Source: a virus. From it: a DNA stretch of 23,132 nt. The stretch covers positions 1 to 23,132 of the IMG/VR virus record IMGVR_UViG_3300009068_000208; one strand, given 5' to 3'. Positions within the stretch are counted from its first letter, which is position 1, and the number at the start of each line of letters is the position of its first letter. The position numbers were made by a program, and so were the translations under genes. Below, in pieces: positions 11,830-19,753 of this stretch. The notes beneath the pieces were generated by a model. It had not been told where the DNA came from and searched no databases. It saw only the letters and a list, made by a program, of their open reading frames with translations.

Positions 11830-13496
11830 ACGCCTGGCGGACTTCGGTCCCGGACTGGGAGGCCCGGATCATGTCCGGGGCCAGCCTGGTCCCGGACCTT
11901 CCCCTCTTCCCGGCCGAGCGCGACAAGGCCCTGCGGGTCTTCGACCGGCTGAGACTGCCCGACGTGATCGGCCAGCCGCCCATGGCCGAGGCCGCCGGCG
12001 ACTGGATCCGGCAGATCGTGGCGACCCTCTTCGGGTCCTACGACGCCGAGGTGAACCGCCGCATGGTCCAGGAGCTTTTCCTCCTGGTGCCCAAGAAGAA
12101 CGGAAAGTCGTCCTACGCCGCGGCGATCATGGTCACGGCGATGATCGTGAACCGCCGGCCGAACGCCGAATACCTGCTGATTGCCCCGACCAAGGAAATC
12201 GCCGGGATCAGCTATAGCCAGGCCGAGGGGATCATCGAGGCCGACCCCGAGCTGCTGAAGCTCTTCCACCTGCGCGGGCACGTGAAGACCATTGTGCACC
12301 GGGCGACCGGGGCCGAGCTGAAGATCAAGGCGGCCGACACGGACGTCATCACCGGGTCGAAGTCGACGGGGATCCTGATCGACGAAACCCACGTCTTCGC
12401 CACCCGCAGTAATGCTGCCGACATCTTCGTGGAAATCCGGGGCGCCCTGGCGGCGCGGCCCGACGGCTTCCTGATCCAGATCACCACCCAGTCGAAGACG
12501 CCGCCCAGCGGGGTCTTCCGGTCTGAGCTGACGATCGCCCGGGAGGTGCGGGACGGCCTGCTGGACCTGCCCCGCCTGGCGGTCCTGTACGAGCTGCCCG
12601 AGGCCGAACAGGCCAACGACGGCTGGCGTCGCCCTGAGGTCTGGGGGCGGGTCAATCCGAACCTCGGCCGCAGCGTCGATATTCAGTTCCTGCAGAATGC
12701 CCTGATCGCCGCCGAGCGGACCGGGCGCCAAGAGCTGGCCCTCCTGGCCAGCCAGCACTTCAACGTCGAAGTCGGCCTGGCCCTGAAGACCGACCGATGG
12801 GCCGGGGCGGATTACTGGCTGGCGGCGACGGATCCGAACCTCACCGGCCTCGACGACCTGATGAAGCGGTCGGACGTGGCGGTCGTCGGGATCGACGGCG
12901 GCGGCCTGGACGACCTCCTGGGCCTGGCCATCCTCGGCCGGGACCGGGAGACGGACGACTGGCTTCTGTGGTCGCACGCCTGGGCCCACCCGGCCGTGCT
13001 CGAGCGCCGCAAAGAGATCGTGCCCCTTCTGGAGCAGCTGGCGGATGAGGGCGACCTCACCATCTGCCAGGCCCCGACCCAGGACCTCGAGGACGTGGCC
13101 AACCTGGTCGAGCGGGTGGCCAAGGCCGGACTCCTGCCCCCCGCGGCGGGTGTCGGCCTGGACCCGCAAGGGGTCTCCGCCCTGGTGGACGCCCTGGCGG
13201 CCCGGGGCGTGGACGGCGACCAGGTCGTCGCCGTGCCCCAGGGCTATCGCCTGTCCGCGGCGATCTGGGGGGCCGAACGCAAGCTGGCCGACGGGACCCT
13301 GCGCCATTGCGGCCAGGGGCTCATGGCCTGGGCGGTCGGCAACGCCAAGGTCGAGCAACGCGGGAACGCGATCCTGATCACGAAACAAGCGGCCGGCAAG
13401 GCCAAGATCGACCCGCTGATGGCCGCCTTCAACGCGGTCATCCTGATGAGCCGAAACCCACAGGCCCAGCGGGCCCCGGAGATTCATTTCCTCTGA
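11826..13496 (+). CDS. terL: terminase large subunit, HK97 type
   Basis: A 556-aa protein from GTG 11826 (GTGA overlap). The ATPase domain has Walker A VPKKNGKS (88-95), Walker B GILIDETH (182-189, D186 and E187) and a coupling motif QITTQSK (218-224). The RNase H-like nuclease domain begins GIDGGGLDDL (D357). Length and motif style match the HK97/lambda-like Terminase_1 family, which powers DNA entry through the portal and cuts concatemers. Its stop overlaps the portal start by one base (TGATG). Confidence 0.96.
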   Translation: MNAWRTSVPDWEARIMSGASLVPDLPLFPAERDKALRVFDRLRLPDVIGQPPMAEAAGDWIRQIVATLFGSYDAEVNRRMVQELFLLVPKKNGKSSYAAAIMVTAMIVNRRPNAEYLLIAPTKEIAGISYSQAEGIIEADPELLKLFHLRGHVKTIVHRATGAELKIKAADTDVITGSKSTGILIDETHVFATRSNAADIFVEIRGALAARPDGFLIQITTQSKTPPSGVFRSELTIAREVRDGLLDLPRLAVLYELPEAEQANDGWRRPEVWGRVNPNLGRSVDIQFLQNALIAAERTGRQELALLASQHFNVEVGLALKTDRWAGADYWLAATDPNLTGLDDLMKRSDVAVVGIDGGGLDDLLGLAILGRDRETDDWLLWSHAWAHPAVLERRKEIVPLLEQLADEGDLTICQAPTQDLEDVANLVERVAKAGLLPPAAGVGLDPQGVSALVDALAARGVDGDQVVAVPQGYRLSAAIWGAERKLADGTLRHCGQGLMAWAVGNAKVEQRGNAILITKQAAGKAKIDPLMAAFNAVILMSRNPQAQRAPEIHFL

Positions 13497-14777
13497 TGGC
13501 CAGCCTGATCGACACCCTGAAGGCCTGGTTTGCCCCGCCCCCCGTGCGGGCGCAGGGCTATCTATTGAGCGGCCAGATCTTCGGCGAAACGCTCAACCTG
13601 GGCGGCCTGCCGGCCCTGACCGAGCGCGGGGCCCTGGCGGTCTCGGCGGTCTATGCCGCGGTCAATCTGATCTCCGGGACCATCGCGTCCCTGCCAGTCC
13701 AGGTCTACGCGCGCGCGCCCGACGGCGAGCGCCAGCGACTGCCCAGCGATAACCTCTGGTGGATCCTCAATGAGGAAATGAATCCCCGCTGGAATGGCGG
13801 CCGGGTGGGAGCACCTGGGCCTGTCCCTGCTGCTGCGGGGCGACGCCTTCCTGCGGATCCGGCGGAGCCGCAACGGCGAAGTCACTGGCCTGGAGCCCCT
13901 GGCCTACGGCCGGGTGACGCCCGTCGCCATGCCTGGCGGCGCCCGCCTGGTTTACGTGGTCGAGGCCGACCCCGCCCTGCCGGCGTCAACCGCGGGCGGC
14001 CGGGAGGTCCTCGACCAGGACGACATGATCCACGTCCCCGGCTTCGGGTTCGACGGCGTGACGGGCCTGAGCCCGCTCCGCAATGCCCTGCGCCTGGCGG
14101 CCCCGGTCGCCTCGGCCATGCAGGAATATTCGGCCCGGTTCTTCAGCAACGGGGCGCGCCCCGACTACGTGCTGACCACGGACCAGGGGCTGAGCCCCGA
14201 GTCGATCGCCCAGTTGCGGGAGCAGATCAACGAACGCCACGGCGGCGTGGAGAACAGCCGCAAGCCGATGCTTCTGACGAACGGGCTGAAGACCGCGCCC
14301 CTGTCGATCCCGGCCGACGAAATGCAGCTGCTGGAGAGCCGGAAGTTTGCGGTCGAGGAGATCGCCCGGATCTTCGGCGTCCCGCCCTTCATGATCGGCC
14401 ACAACGAAAAGACCACCAGCTGGGGCTCGGGCGTCGAGGCCATGGGCGTCGGCTTCGTCCGGTACACACTTCGCCAGCACCTGAACAAGATCGAGACCGA
14501 GCTGAACCGGAAGCTGATCCGGTCCTCGCGAAAGGTCCTGGCCTTCGACACGACCGAGCTGGAGCGGGCCGACTTCAAGACCCTTCTCGAAGGCTTCCGG
14601 ATCGCCCTGGGGCGGGCCGGGGAGTCCCCGATCATGACCGTCGAAGAAGTGCGCGAACGCCTAAGCCTGCAGCGCCAGCCGGCGACACCCTTCCCCGCCC
14701 TGGCCGCGCCCCCGCCGGCCGATCCCGAACCTTCGCCGGCGTCCGCGCCGGATCCTGAAACTGACGGAGCCGCCTGA
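13496..14777 (+). CDS. HK97-type portal protein, interrupted by a frameshift near 13796
   Basis: Two frames together give one portal protein of about 427 aa. The first runs from ATG 13496 (MASLIDTLKAWF ... ILNEEMNPRWN). Homology then continues in the +1 frame from about 13794 (AAGWEHLGLSLLLRGDAFLR ... to the stop at 14777). The second frame contains typical portal segments, FGVPPFMIGHNEKTTSWG and RFFSNGARPDYVL. The reading frame must change between 13782 (after a stop in the second frame) and about 13800. Removing one G from ATGGCGG (13794-13800) gives a smooth NPRWNAAGWEH join. It may be a sequencing error, a real inactivating mutation, or, less likely, programmed +1 slippage at CCCC (13784-13787). 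As written, the phage could not make a full portal. Confidence 0.85.
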
Positions 14778-14778
14778 A

Positions 14779-15540
14779 ATGCGCCAGCTTCACCGACTGA
14801 TCCAGGCGAACCGCGGCCGGGGGTCCTTCCGTGCGGAGGGCAACCGCCTCGCGGTTTACGACGTGATCGTGTCCTCGGACGCGGACGCGGCCTGGCTGGG
14901 CGGCGTCTCCGCCGAGGCCTTCGCCCGTGAGCTCCGCGCCATGACCGGCGACGTGGAGCTGCGGATCAACAGCCCCGGCGGCGACGTCTTCGCCGCCCGG
15001 GCCATGGCCCAGGCCATGCGCGAGCACCCCGGGAAGGTGACGGCCTATGTCGACGGCGTGGCCGCCTCGGCCGCCAGCCTGCTGGCCGTGAGCGCCGCCG
15101 AGACCGTCATGGCCCCCGGTTCAATGATGATGATCCATGAGGCCTGGACGATCGCCCTCGGCAACAAGGGCGACTTCCTTTCGACCGCCGCCCTCCTGGA
15201 GAAGATCGACGCCTCGATCGTCGAGACCTACCAGGCCAAGGCCGGCGGCGAGCCTGCCCAGTGGGCCGCCCAGATGGCGGCCGAGACCTGGTACACGGCG
15301 CCCGAAGCGGTCAAGGCCGGCCTGGCCGACCGCGTGTCGGACGCCCAGCCCTCCACCGCCCAGGCCGCCTGGGATCTCGGCGTCTACGACAACGCCCCCG
15401 CGCCTGCGCCTGAGCCGGTCGCGGCCCAGCTCGCCCCCGAGCCCGAGCCCGAGCCCGTCCAGGCCCAGGCCGACCCCCAGATCCAGATCCAGCACCGGAC
15501 CCGCCGCCTGGCGGCCCGGCTGCTGAGCACCCCTGCCTAG
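14779..15540 (+). CDS. ClpP-like prohead maturation protease
   Basis: A 253-aa protein of the ClpP/S14 type used by many HK97-like phages. Catalytic residues fit: S97 in DGVAASAAS, H120 in MMMIHEAW and D144 in EKIDAS. INSPGGDVFAA (63-73) is the usual oxyanion and strand region. The C-terminal 55 residues are Pro/Glu/Ala/Gln-rich (AQLAPEPEPEPVQAQA), then basic, and may be a scaffold-like or cleaved tail. It would process the capsid delta domain during maturation. The start ATG 14779 has GGAG upstream; it sits one base after the portal stop. A 68-base gap to the capsid gene holds only the capsid ribosome-binding site. Confidence 0.92.
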   Translation: MRQLHRLIQANRGRGSFRAEGNRLAVYDVIVSSDADAAWLGGVSAEAFARELRAMTGDVELRINSPGGDVFAARAMAQAMREHPGKVTAYVDGVAASAASLLAVSAAETVMAPGSMMMIHEAWTIALGNKGDFLSTAALLEKIDASIVETYQAKAGGEPAQWAAQMAAETWYTAPEAVKAGLADRVSDAQPSTAQAAWDLGVYDNAPAPAPEPVAAQLAPEPEPEPVQAQADPQIQIQHRTRRLAARLLSTPA

Positions 15541-15608
15541 GCGCACCGCGCGCAAGCAGACCCCCCGCCCGCGGCGCCCGCCCCGGCACAACCCCCAAGG
15601 AAACTGCG

Positions 15609-16820
15609 ATGACTCAATCCATCCAGGCCATCCGCGAACAGCGCGCGGCGATTGGCAAGGAGCTTCACGCCCTGGTGAACAAGGCCGACTTCACGTCGGC
15701 CGACCAGGCGATCTACGACGCCCGCATCTCTGAGGTTGACGACCTCGACGCCCGGATCGCCCGGATCTCTGCGGTAAACGAGCGCGTCGTCTCTGACGCC
15801 CTCGAGGGCCGCGCCCTGGAGGCGACCGCCCGGGCCGTCCGCGACAATGGCGGCGACCCCCGCGCCGTCTTCCACAAGTGGCTGCGCGGCGGCGACGGCG
15901 CCCTCAACGCCGCCGACTGGGGCGTGGTCCAGAACACGATGTCCACGACCACCAATTCGGAAGGCGGCTTCGCGGTCGCGACCGAAGTGGCGACTTCGAT
16001 CCTCGAGGCCCTGAAGGCCTACGGCGGGATGCGCGCCGTTGCCGACGTGATCCAGACCGCCCAGGGGAACCCAATCAACTACCCGACCTCGGACGGTACG
16101 TCTGAAGTCGGCGAGCTGATCGGCGAAAACACGACCGCCACCTCGGCGGACGTGGTCTTCGGCGTCAAGACCCTCAGTACCTACAAGTATTCCTCGAAGA
16201 TCGTCGCGGTCCCTTACGAGCTTTTGCAGGACTCCTCGGTCGACGTGGAAGCCCTGGTCCGCAACCGCCTGACCACGCGCCTGGGCCGGATCACCAACAC
16301 CCACTTCACCACGGGCACCGGTTCGAGCCAGCCGAACGGCATCGTCACCGCCTCAAGCGCGGGCAAGACCGGCGCGACTGGCCAGACGACTTCGGTCATC
16401 TACGACGACCTGGTCGACCTCCAGCACTCGGTCGACCCTGCCTATCGGGCGAATGGGAAGTTCATGATGAACGACCTGACCGTGCGGTCGGTTCGGAAGA
16501 TCAAGGACGGCCAGTCCCGGCCGATCTTTGTTCCTGGCTACGAGGTCGGCGTCCCCGGCGGCGTGCCTGACACCCTGCTGGGCTCGCCGCTTGTGGTGAA
16601 CCAGGACGTCGCGGTCATGGCCGCGAGCGCCAAGTCGATCCTCTTCGGCGACTTCTCCAACTACAAGATCCGCGACGTCATGGACGTGAGCCTCTTCCGC
16701 TTCACGGACAGCGCCTACACCAAGCTCGGCCAGGTCGGCTTCCTCGCCTGGATGCGCGCGGGCGGCCAGTTCGTCGACGTCGGCGGCTCGGTGAAGCACT
16801 ACGCCAATTCGGCGAGCTAA
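15609..16820 (+). CDS. HK97-fold major capsid protein
   Basis: A 403-aa protein with AAGGA upstream of ATG 15609. Residues 1 to about 105 form the helical delta (scaffold-like) domain (IRAIREQRAAI-type start, DDLDARIARISAVNERV). The mature shell part starts near STTTNSEGGFAVATEVATSI and has the family hallmarks NPINYPTSDG, GSSQPNGIV, YEVGVPGG and ILFGDFSNYKIRD. The delta domain would be removed by the protease encoded just before it. The gene is followed by a terminator-like hairpin, as is common after highly expressed capsid genes. Confidence 0.96.
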   Translation: MTQSIQAIREQRAAIGKELHALVNKADFTSADQAIYDARISEVDDLDARIARISAVNERVVSDALEGRALEATARAVRDNGGDPRAVFHKWLRGGDGALNAADWGVVQNTMSTTTNSEGGFAVATEVATSILEALKAYGGMRAVADVIQTAQGNPINYPTSDGTSEVGELIGENTTATSADVVFGVKTLSTYKYSSKIVAVPYELLQDSSVDVEALVRNRLTTRLGRITNTHFTTGTGSSQPNGIVTASSAGKTGATGQTTSVIYDDLVDLQHSVDPAYRANGKFMMNDLTVRSVRKIKDGQSRPIFVPGYEVGVPGGVPDTLLGSPLVVNQDVAVMAASAKSILFGDFSNYKIRDVMDVSLFRFTDSAYTKLGQVGFLAWMRAGGQFVDVGGSVKHYANSAS

Positions 16821-16848
16821 GGCCCGGCCGGGGATTTCCGGCCATACG

Positions 16849-16879
16849 ACGGGGGCGGGTTCGCCCGTCCCCGTTTCTT
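16849..16879 (+). terminator. terminator-like hairpin after capsid gene
   Basis: ACGGGGGCGGG (16849-16859) pairs with CCCGTCCCCGT (16864-16874) over 11 bp, with one G-U, around a TTCG tetraloop. TTTCTT follows at 16874-16879. A smaller stem, GGCCGG/CCGGCC, lies just before it (about 16826-16843). It may partly terminate or stabilise the capsid message and so keep capsid mRNA above downstream tail mRNA. Confidence 0.6.
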
Positions 16880-16903
16880 CCCCCCTTCTGATAGGCGCCC
16901 GCC

Positions 16904-17068
16904 ATGCAAGTCCGTATCCTCTGGGTACCGCCTGGGCCGTCCGACCTGGTCTGCGGCGAGGTCTGCGACCTTCCGGAGGCCCGCGCCCTGCAGCTGGTCG
17001 CCGCCGGCGAGGCCGAGCGCCTCGAGACCGCCCCAGCCAAGGCCCGCAAGGCGAAGACTCCCGAATGA
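16904..17068 (+). CDS. 54-aa protein between capsid and connector
   Basis: An uninterrupted frame from ATG 16904 to TGA 17066-17068, whose stop overlaps the next start as ATGA. It starts MQVRILWVPPGPSDLVCGEV with a strand-like N-terminus, then ALQLVAAGEAERL and a Lys/Ala tail. Short proteins of this look (a strand, then LV..G.AE) often sit at this place in alphaproteobacterial phages. The function is unknown; it may be a minor head or connector accessory. Confidence 0.75.
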   Translation: MQVRILWVPPGPSDLVCGEVCDLPEARALQLVAAGEAERLETAPAKARKAKTPE

Positions 17069-17649
17069 CCCCCGCCTGGACCCGGCTGACCTGGACCGCG
17101 CCGTCGGCGGCGATCGTCACCGCAGCCGAGCTGAAGTCGCACCTGCGGGTGGACTTCGACGACGACGACGATCTGATGAGTGACCTGGTCGTCGCGGCCC
17201 AGAACCATATCGAGGGCCCGGAGGGCATTGGCCTAGCCCTGGGTCCCTCGACCTGGCGTCTGAGCCTGGACGCCTTCCCCGACGACCAGGTGATCTCGAT
17301 CCCACTGGGCCCCGTCACGGCCGTGACCGGGATTACCTACCTGGACATGGCCGGCGCGACCCAGACCCTAAGCCTGACGAATGTCCGGGTGGACCTGGAC
17401 GCCCGGCCGGCCCGGATCACCCCCGCCCTCGACAAGACCTGGCCCGACACGGCCGACCTGGTCGGGGCGGTCAAGATCACCTTCACGGCCGGCCCGGCGA
17501 CCCCCGACCCGGGCCTGAAGCGCGCCGTGCTGATGCTGGCCGCGCACTGGTATGCGAACCCCTCCGCCACGGCCCCCGGCCAGGTCCCGGAGATCCCGCT
17601 GGGGGTCGCCGCCATCCTGATCCGCAAGGCCGCGCACATGATTGGATAA
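17065..17649 (+). CDS. head-tail connector protein (HK97 gp6-like)
   Basis: A 194-aa protein, ATGA overlap with the gene before. It has the recognisable pattern of gp6-like connectors: an N-terminal helix AAELKSHLRVDFDDDDDLMS, then LVVAAQNHIEG, strands SWRLSLDAFP-like and PVTAVTGITYLDMAG, and a C-terminal helical part LKRAVLMLAAHWYANP. These proteins form a ring under the portal that closes the head and receives the tail. Position after the capsid is as expected. Confidence 0.88.
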   Translation: MTPAWTRLTWTAPSAAIVTAAELKSHLRVDFDDDDDLMSDLVVAAQNHIEGPEGIGLALGPSTWRLSLDAFPDDQVISIPLGPVTAVTGITYLDMAGATQTLSLTNVRVDLDARPARITPALDKTWPDTADLVGAVKITFTAGPATPDPGLKRAVLMLAAHWYANPSATAPGQVPEIPLGVAAILIRKAAHMIG

Positions 17650-17657
17650 CCGCCCCC

Positions 17658-17858
17658 ATGTGGATCGCCTTCACGTCTGACTTCGACTGGCACCCCGAGG
17701 GTGCGACCTGGCTGATCGCCTACAAGGCCGCCACGCGCTGCAATGTGACCGCAGAGGCGGGCGCCGCGGCGATCGCTGCCGGGGCTGGCCAAGAGATCCG
17801 CGCCCCGTCGCGGGCCGAGGCCGACCAGCTGGCGGCGGACCCCTACTGGACCGCCTGA
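17658..17858 (+). CDS. 66-aa protein, unknown, in head-tail cluster
   Basis: It starts at ATG 17658, eight bases after the connector stop, with no clear ribosome-binding site, so coupling is likely. The sequence MWIAFTSDFDWHPEGATWLI begins with aromatic residues. Ala/Gly-rich middle; it ends ADQLAADPYWTA. No membrane helix or motif is seen. A next-gene GTG starts two bases after its stop. Similar short proteins with an F-D-W start are common at this place, role unknown. Confidence 0.7.
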   Translation: MWIAFTSDFDWHPEGATWLIAYKAATRCNVTAEAGAAAIAAGAGQEIRAPSRAEADQLAADPYWTA

Positions 17859-17859
17859 A

Positions 17860-18201
17860 GTGAAGAGCTTTGACCTGCGCGACCGGGTGCGGTTTGAGCG
17901 CCGCCAGGACCTGGCCGACGGCTTCGGCAATTTCGAGGGCGACTGGCGGGCCCTGGGCGAGACCCGGGCGCGCCTGACCCCGACCCGAGGCGGCGAGACC
18001 GTGATCGCCGGCCGCCTGCAGGGCAAGGCCAGCTGGGACCTCTGGGTCCAGTCTTCGAACCTGACCCGCAGTGTCGGCCCCGACGACCGCGTGGTCGACG
18101 TCCGTGACCCCGAGCGGGTCTGGAATATCCGCTGGACCGGCGACCTGGACGGCGACCGCCGCTGGATCCTGATGCAGCTTGAGGAAGGGTCGGCCGAATG
18201 A
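17860..18201 (+). CDS. head-tail adaptor (Phage_H_T_join type)
   Basis: A 113-aa protein from GTG 17860. The pattern fits the small beta-barrel head-tail joining family: LRDRVRFERRQDLADGFGN near the start, then WRALGETRARLTPTRGGE, and late RVWNIRWTGDLDGDRRWILM. These proteins (SPP1 gp16-like) make the stopper between connector and tail. The stop overlaps the next start as ATGA. Size and order agree with the family. Confidence 0.87.
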   Translation: MKSFDLRDRVRFERRQDLADGFGNFEGDWRALGETRARLTPTRGGETVIAGRLQGKASWDLWVQSSNLTRSVGPDDRVVDVRDPERVWNIRWTGDLDGDRRWILMQLEEGSAE

Positions 18202-18629
18202 AGGACCCGTCCCTTGCCGTCCAGGCGGCGGTCTTCGCCGCCCTTACGGCCTCGGCCCCCCTGGCGACGGCCTTCGGAACCGAGCCCCGGATCTACGACC
18301 GGGTGCCTGTTGACGCCGCCGGCCGGGTGATCGCCGCCTTTCCTTATGTGGCGATCGGCGAGGACCAGGTCACGTCGGAAGCCGACGCCTGCCACGACGC
18401 CAGCTCGATCTTCGTCACCGTGCATGTCTGGAGCCGGAAGGTCGGCAAGGTTGAGGCGAAGACGATCATGGCCGCCGTCTGCCTGGCCCTGGACGTCAAG
18501 CTGACCGTCGCCGGGTTCGGCGTGATCGGCGTCTCCGTCGAGAGCGGCCCCCAGCACCTGACCGACGTCGACGGCCTGACCAGCCATTCGGTCGTGACCT
18601 TCCGTTACCGCCTGGCCCCTGCGGCCTGA
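18198..18629 (+). CDS. tail terminator/completion protein (DUF3168 type)
   Basis: A 143-aa protein with the DUF3168 look: it begins DPSLAVQAAVFAALTASAPL, has RIYDRVP and PYVAIGEDQVTSEADACH, then IFVTVHVWSRKVGKVEAKTI and ends HSVVTFRYRLAPA. The family is related in structure to lambda gpU and HK97 tail terminators that cap the tail tube at the head end. Position directly before the tail tube gene fits. Confidence 0.85.
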   Translation: MKDPSLAVQAAVFAALTASAPLATAFGTEPRIYDRVPVDAAGRVIAAFPYVAIGEDQVTSEADACHDASSIFVTVHVWSRKVGKVEAKTIMAAVCLALDVKLTVAGFGVIGVSVESGPQHLTDVDGLTSHSVVTFRYRLAPAA

Positions 18630-18651
18630 CCCTCACCCTGGAGAAACTCTA

Positions 18652-19101
18652 ATGGCCGAAGTCGGCATTATCGAAGGCGAAAAGCTGCTGATCCTGATCG
18701 GGGATGGCGCCTCGCCCGAAGTCTTCACGCACCCCTGCCTGATCAATACCACGCGCGGGATCACCTGGGTCACCAACATGACCGAGACTGAGGTCCCGGA
18801 CTGTGCCTCGCCCGCGACCCCAGCCAAGATTGTCCGCAAGGCCAAGAGCGTCGACTTCACGGTCTCGGGCGCAGGAAAGGTCGATAAGACCAGCGTCTTC
18901 GCCTACATCCAGTGGCTGAACAGCGCGGTCTCAAAGAACGCCAAGCTGACCCAGGAAGGCACCGGCGCGAACGGCGGCTGGATCGGCACCGGCAAGCTTC
19001 TGCTGAAGGACTTCGCCGTCACTGGCGATCGCGGCGATTACCAGGAGGTCACCCTAACCCTGGTGCCCGCCGGCGCCTTCACCTGGGCCGCCGCGAGCTG
19101 A
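18652..19101 (+). CDS. major tail tube protein
   Basis: A 149-aa protein with GGAG ten bases before ATG 18652, the best ribosome-binding site in the tail region, suiting high expression. Strand-rich sequence (GEKLLILIGDGASPEVF, then VTNMTETEVPDC, SVDFTVSGAGKVD and KLLLKDFAVTGDRGDYQEVT) matches TP901-1/HK97-like tube proteins whose hexamers stack around the tape measure. The stop overlaps the chaperone start by one base. Confidence 0.88.
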   Translation: MAEVGIIEGEKLLILIGDGASPEVFTHPCLINTTRGITWVTNMTETEVPDCASPATPAKIVRKAKSVDFTVSGAGKVDKTSVFAYIQWLNSAVSKNAKLTQEGTGANGGWIGTGKLLLKDFAVTGDRGDYQEVTLTLVPAGAFTWAAAS

Positions 19102-19535
19102 TGATCCGGCACCCGTTCGGAACCGAGGAACAGGCCTTCCGGCTTCGCGTCGGCGAGTGGCGCGACGTCGAGAAGGCCTGCGACGCCGGCCTGGGCGAAA
19201 TCGCCGCCCGGATCGCGCCGCTTGCGGCCCTGGTCCAGGCGGGGGCGAGCGGGCCGGGCGGGCTCATGGCGGCCGTGGCCTCCGGAGCCCTTGGCCGGAC
19301 CCGCCTTGACGACGTCCGCGCCCCAATCCTTCACGGCCTGATCGGCGGCGGCCGGACCTCGACCGAGGCCGGCGCCCTCGTTCGCCGGGTCTTCGATGAG
19401 GCGGTCGCGGCCGGCAAGGGCCCCGCCGTCGAGTATGCGGGCCTGGCCCTGGCGATTGTGATGCAGGCGATCGTCGGCCTGGCGGATGAGGCGGAGGACG
19501 ACCCCTCGGGGGAGCCGGAAGCGGCGGAGGCCTAG
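19101..19535 (+). CDS. tail assembly chaperone, G-like (GTA gp10-type)
   Basis: A 144-aa protein from ATG 19101 (TGATG overlap). Features include RHPFGTEEQAFRLRVGEWRD, then LEKACDAG-like and GEIAARI helices, VRAPILHGLIGGG, and an acidic C-terminus DEAEDDPSGEPEAAEA. This is the first-frame product of the usual two-frame tail chaperone. Such proteins coat the tape measure and recruit tube subunits, and are not part of the finished tail. A second frame, open from 19490, continues without a stop to 19753; see the next entries. Confidence 0.82.
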   Translation: MIRHPFGTEEQAFRLRVGEWRDVEKACDAGLGEIAARIAPLAALVQAGASGPGGLMAAVASGALGRTRLDDVRAPILHGLIGGGRTSTEAGALVRRVFDEAVAAGKGPAVEYAGLALAIVMQAIVGLADEAEDDPSGEPEAAEA

Positions 19536-19753
19536 ACGGCCGTCCGCCGCTGCCAAACGGAAAGACCCGCTTCCTCGACCTGTACGCGGCCGGGGCGGCC
19601 ATGGGCTTTTCCCCGACCGACATTGACGGCTGGGAGCCCTACCAGTTCGCCGCCGCCTGGAAGGGCTGGCGAGCTGCCAACCTTCCGGCCCCGGGGCCCT
19701 CGGCTCCGAGCGATGATGAGTTCCGCAAGGCCGTCGAGGGGGCGCTGAGCTGA
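19490..19753 (+). CDS. tail assembly chaperone, T-like extension in -1 frame
   Basis: The -1 frame relative to the G-like gene is open from just after a TGA (19487-19489) to TGA 19751-19753. It encodes TRFLDLYAAGAAMGFSPTDI, DGWEPYQFAAAWKGWRAAN and a Pro-rich end with DDEFRKAVEGALS, a helical pattern typical of the second part of phage tail chaperones. The only ATG in frame (about 19601) would cut the helical part in half, and no ribosome-binding site is seen. Expression as a fusion by -1 frameshifting is therefore the better model: about 137 residues of the first frame plus 80 of this one. The stop overlaps the next start (TGATG). Confidence 0.72.
   Translation, partial: GGGRPLGGAGSGGGLDGRPPLPNGKTRFLDLYAAGAAMGFSPTDIDGWEPYQFAAAWKGWRAANLPAPGPSAPSDDEFRKAVEGALS
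19506..19514 (+). other. candidate -1 frameshift site (TCG GGG GAG)
   Basis: Within the 45-base overlap of the two chaperone frames, the best slip site is the five-G run 19508-19512. The GGG codon (19509-19511) can re-pair perfectly one base back. Slippage would give a glycine-rich join, PSG then GAGSGGGLDG. It is not the classical X-XXY-YYZ heptamer, since the A-site codon would mismatch at its second base, so the exact site is uncertain. Confidence 0.45.

Noticed and set aside
11637-13487. 616-codon frame on the minus strand across terL
   Set aside because: It mirrors the terminase genes in very GC-rich DNA; the product is low-complexity Gly/Arg/Pro/Asp with no motif, and the plus-strand gene has full catalytic motifs.
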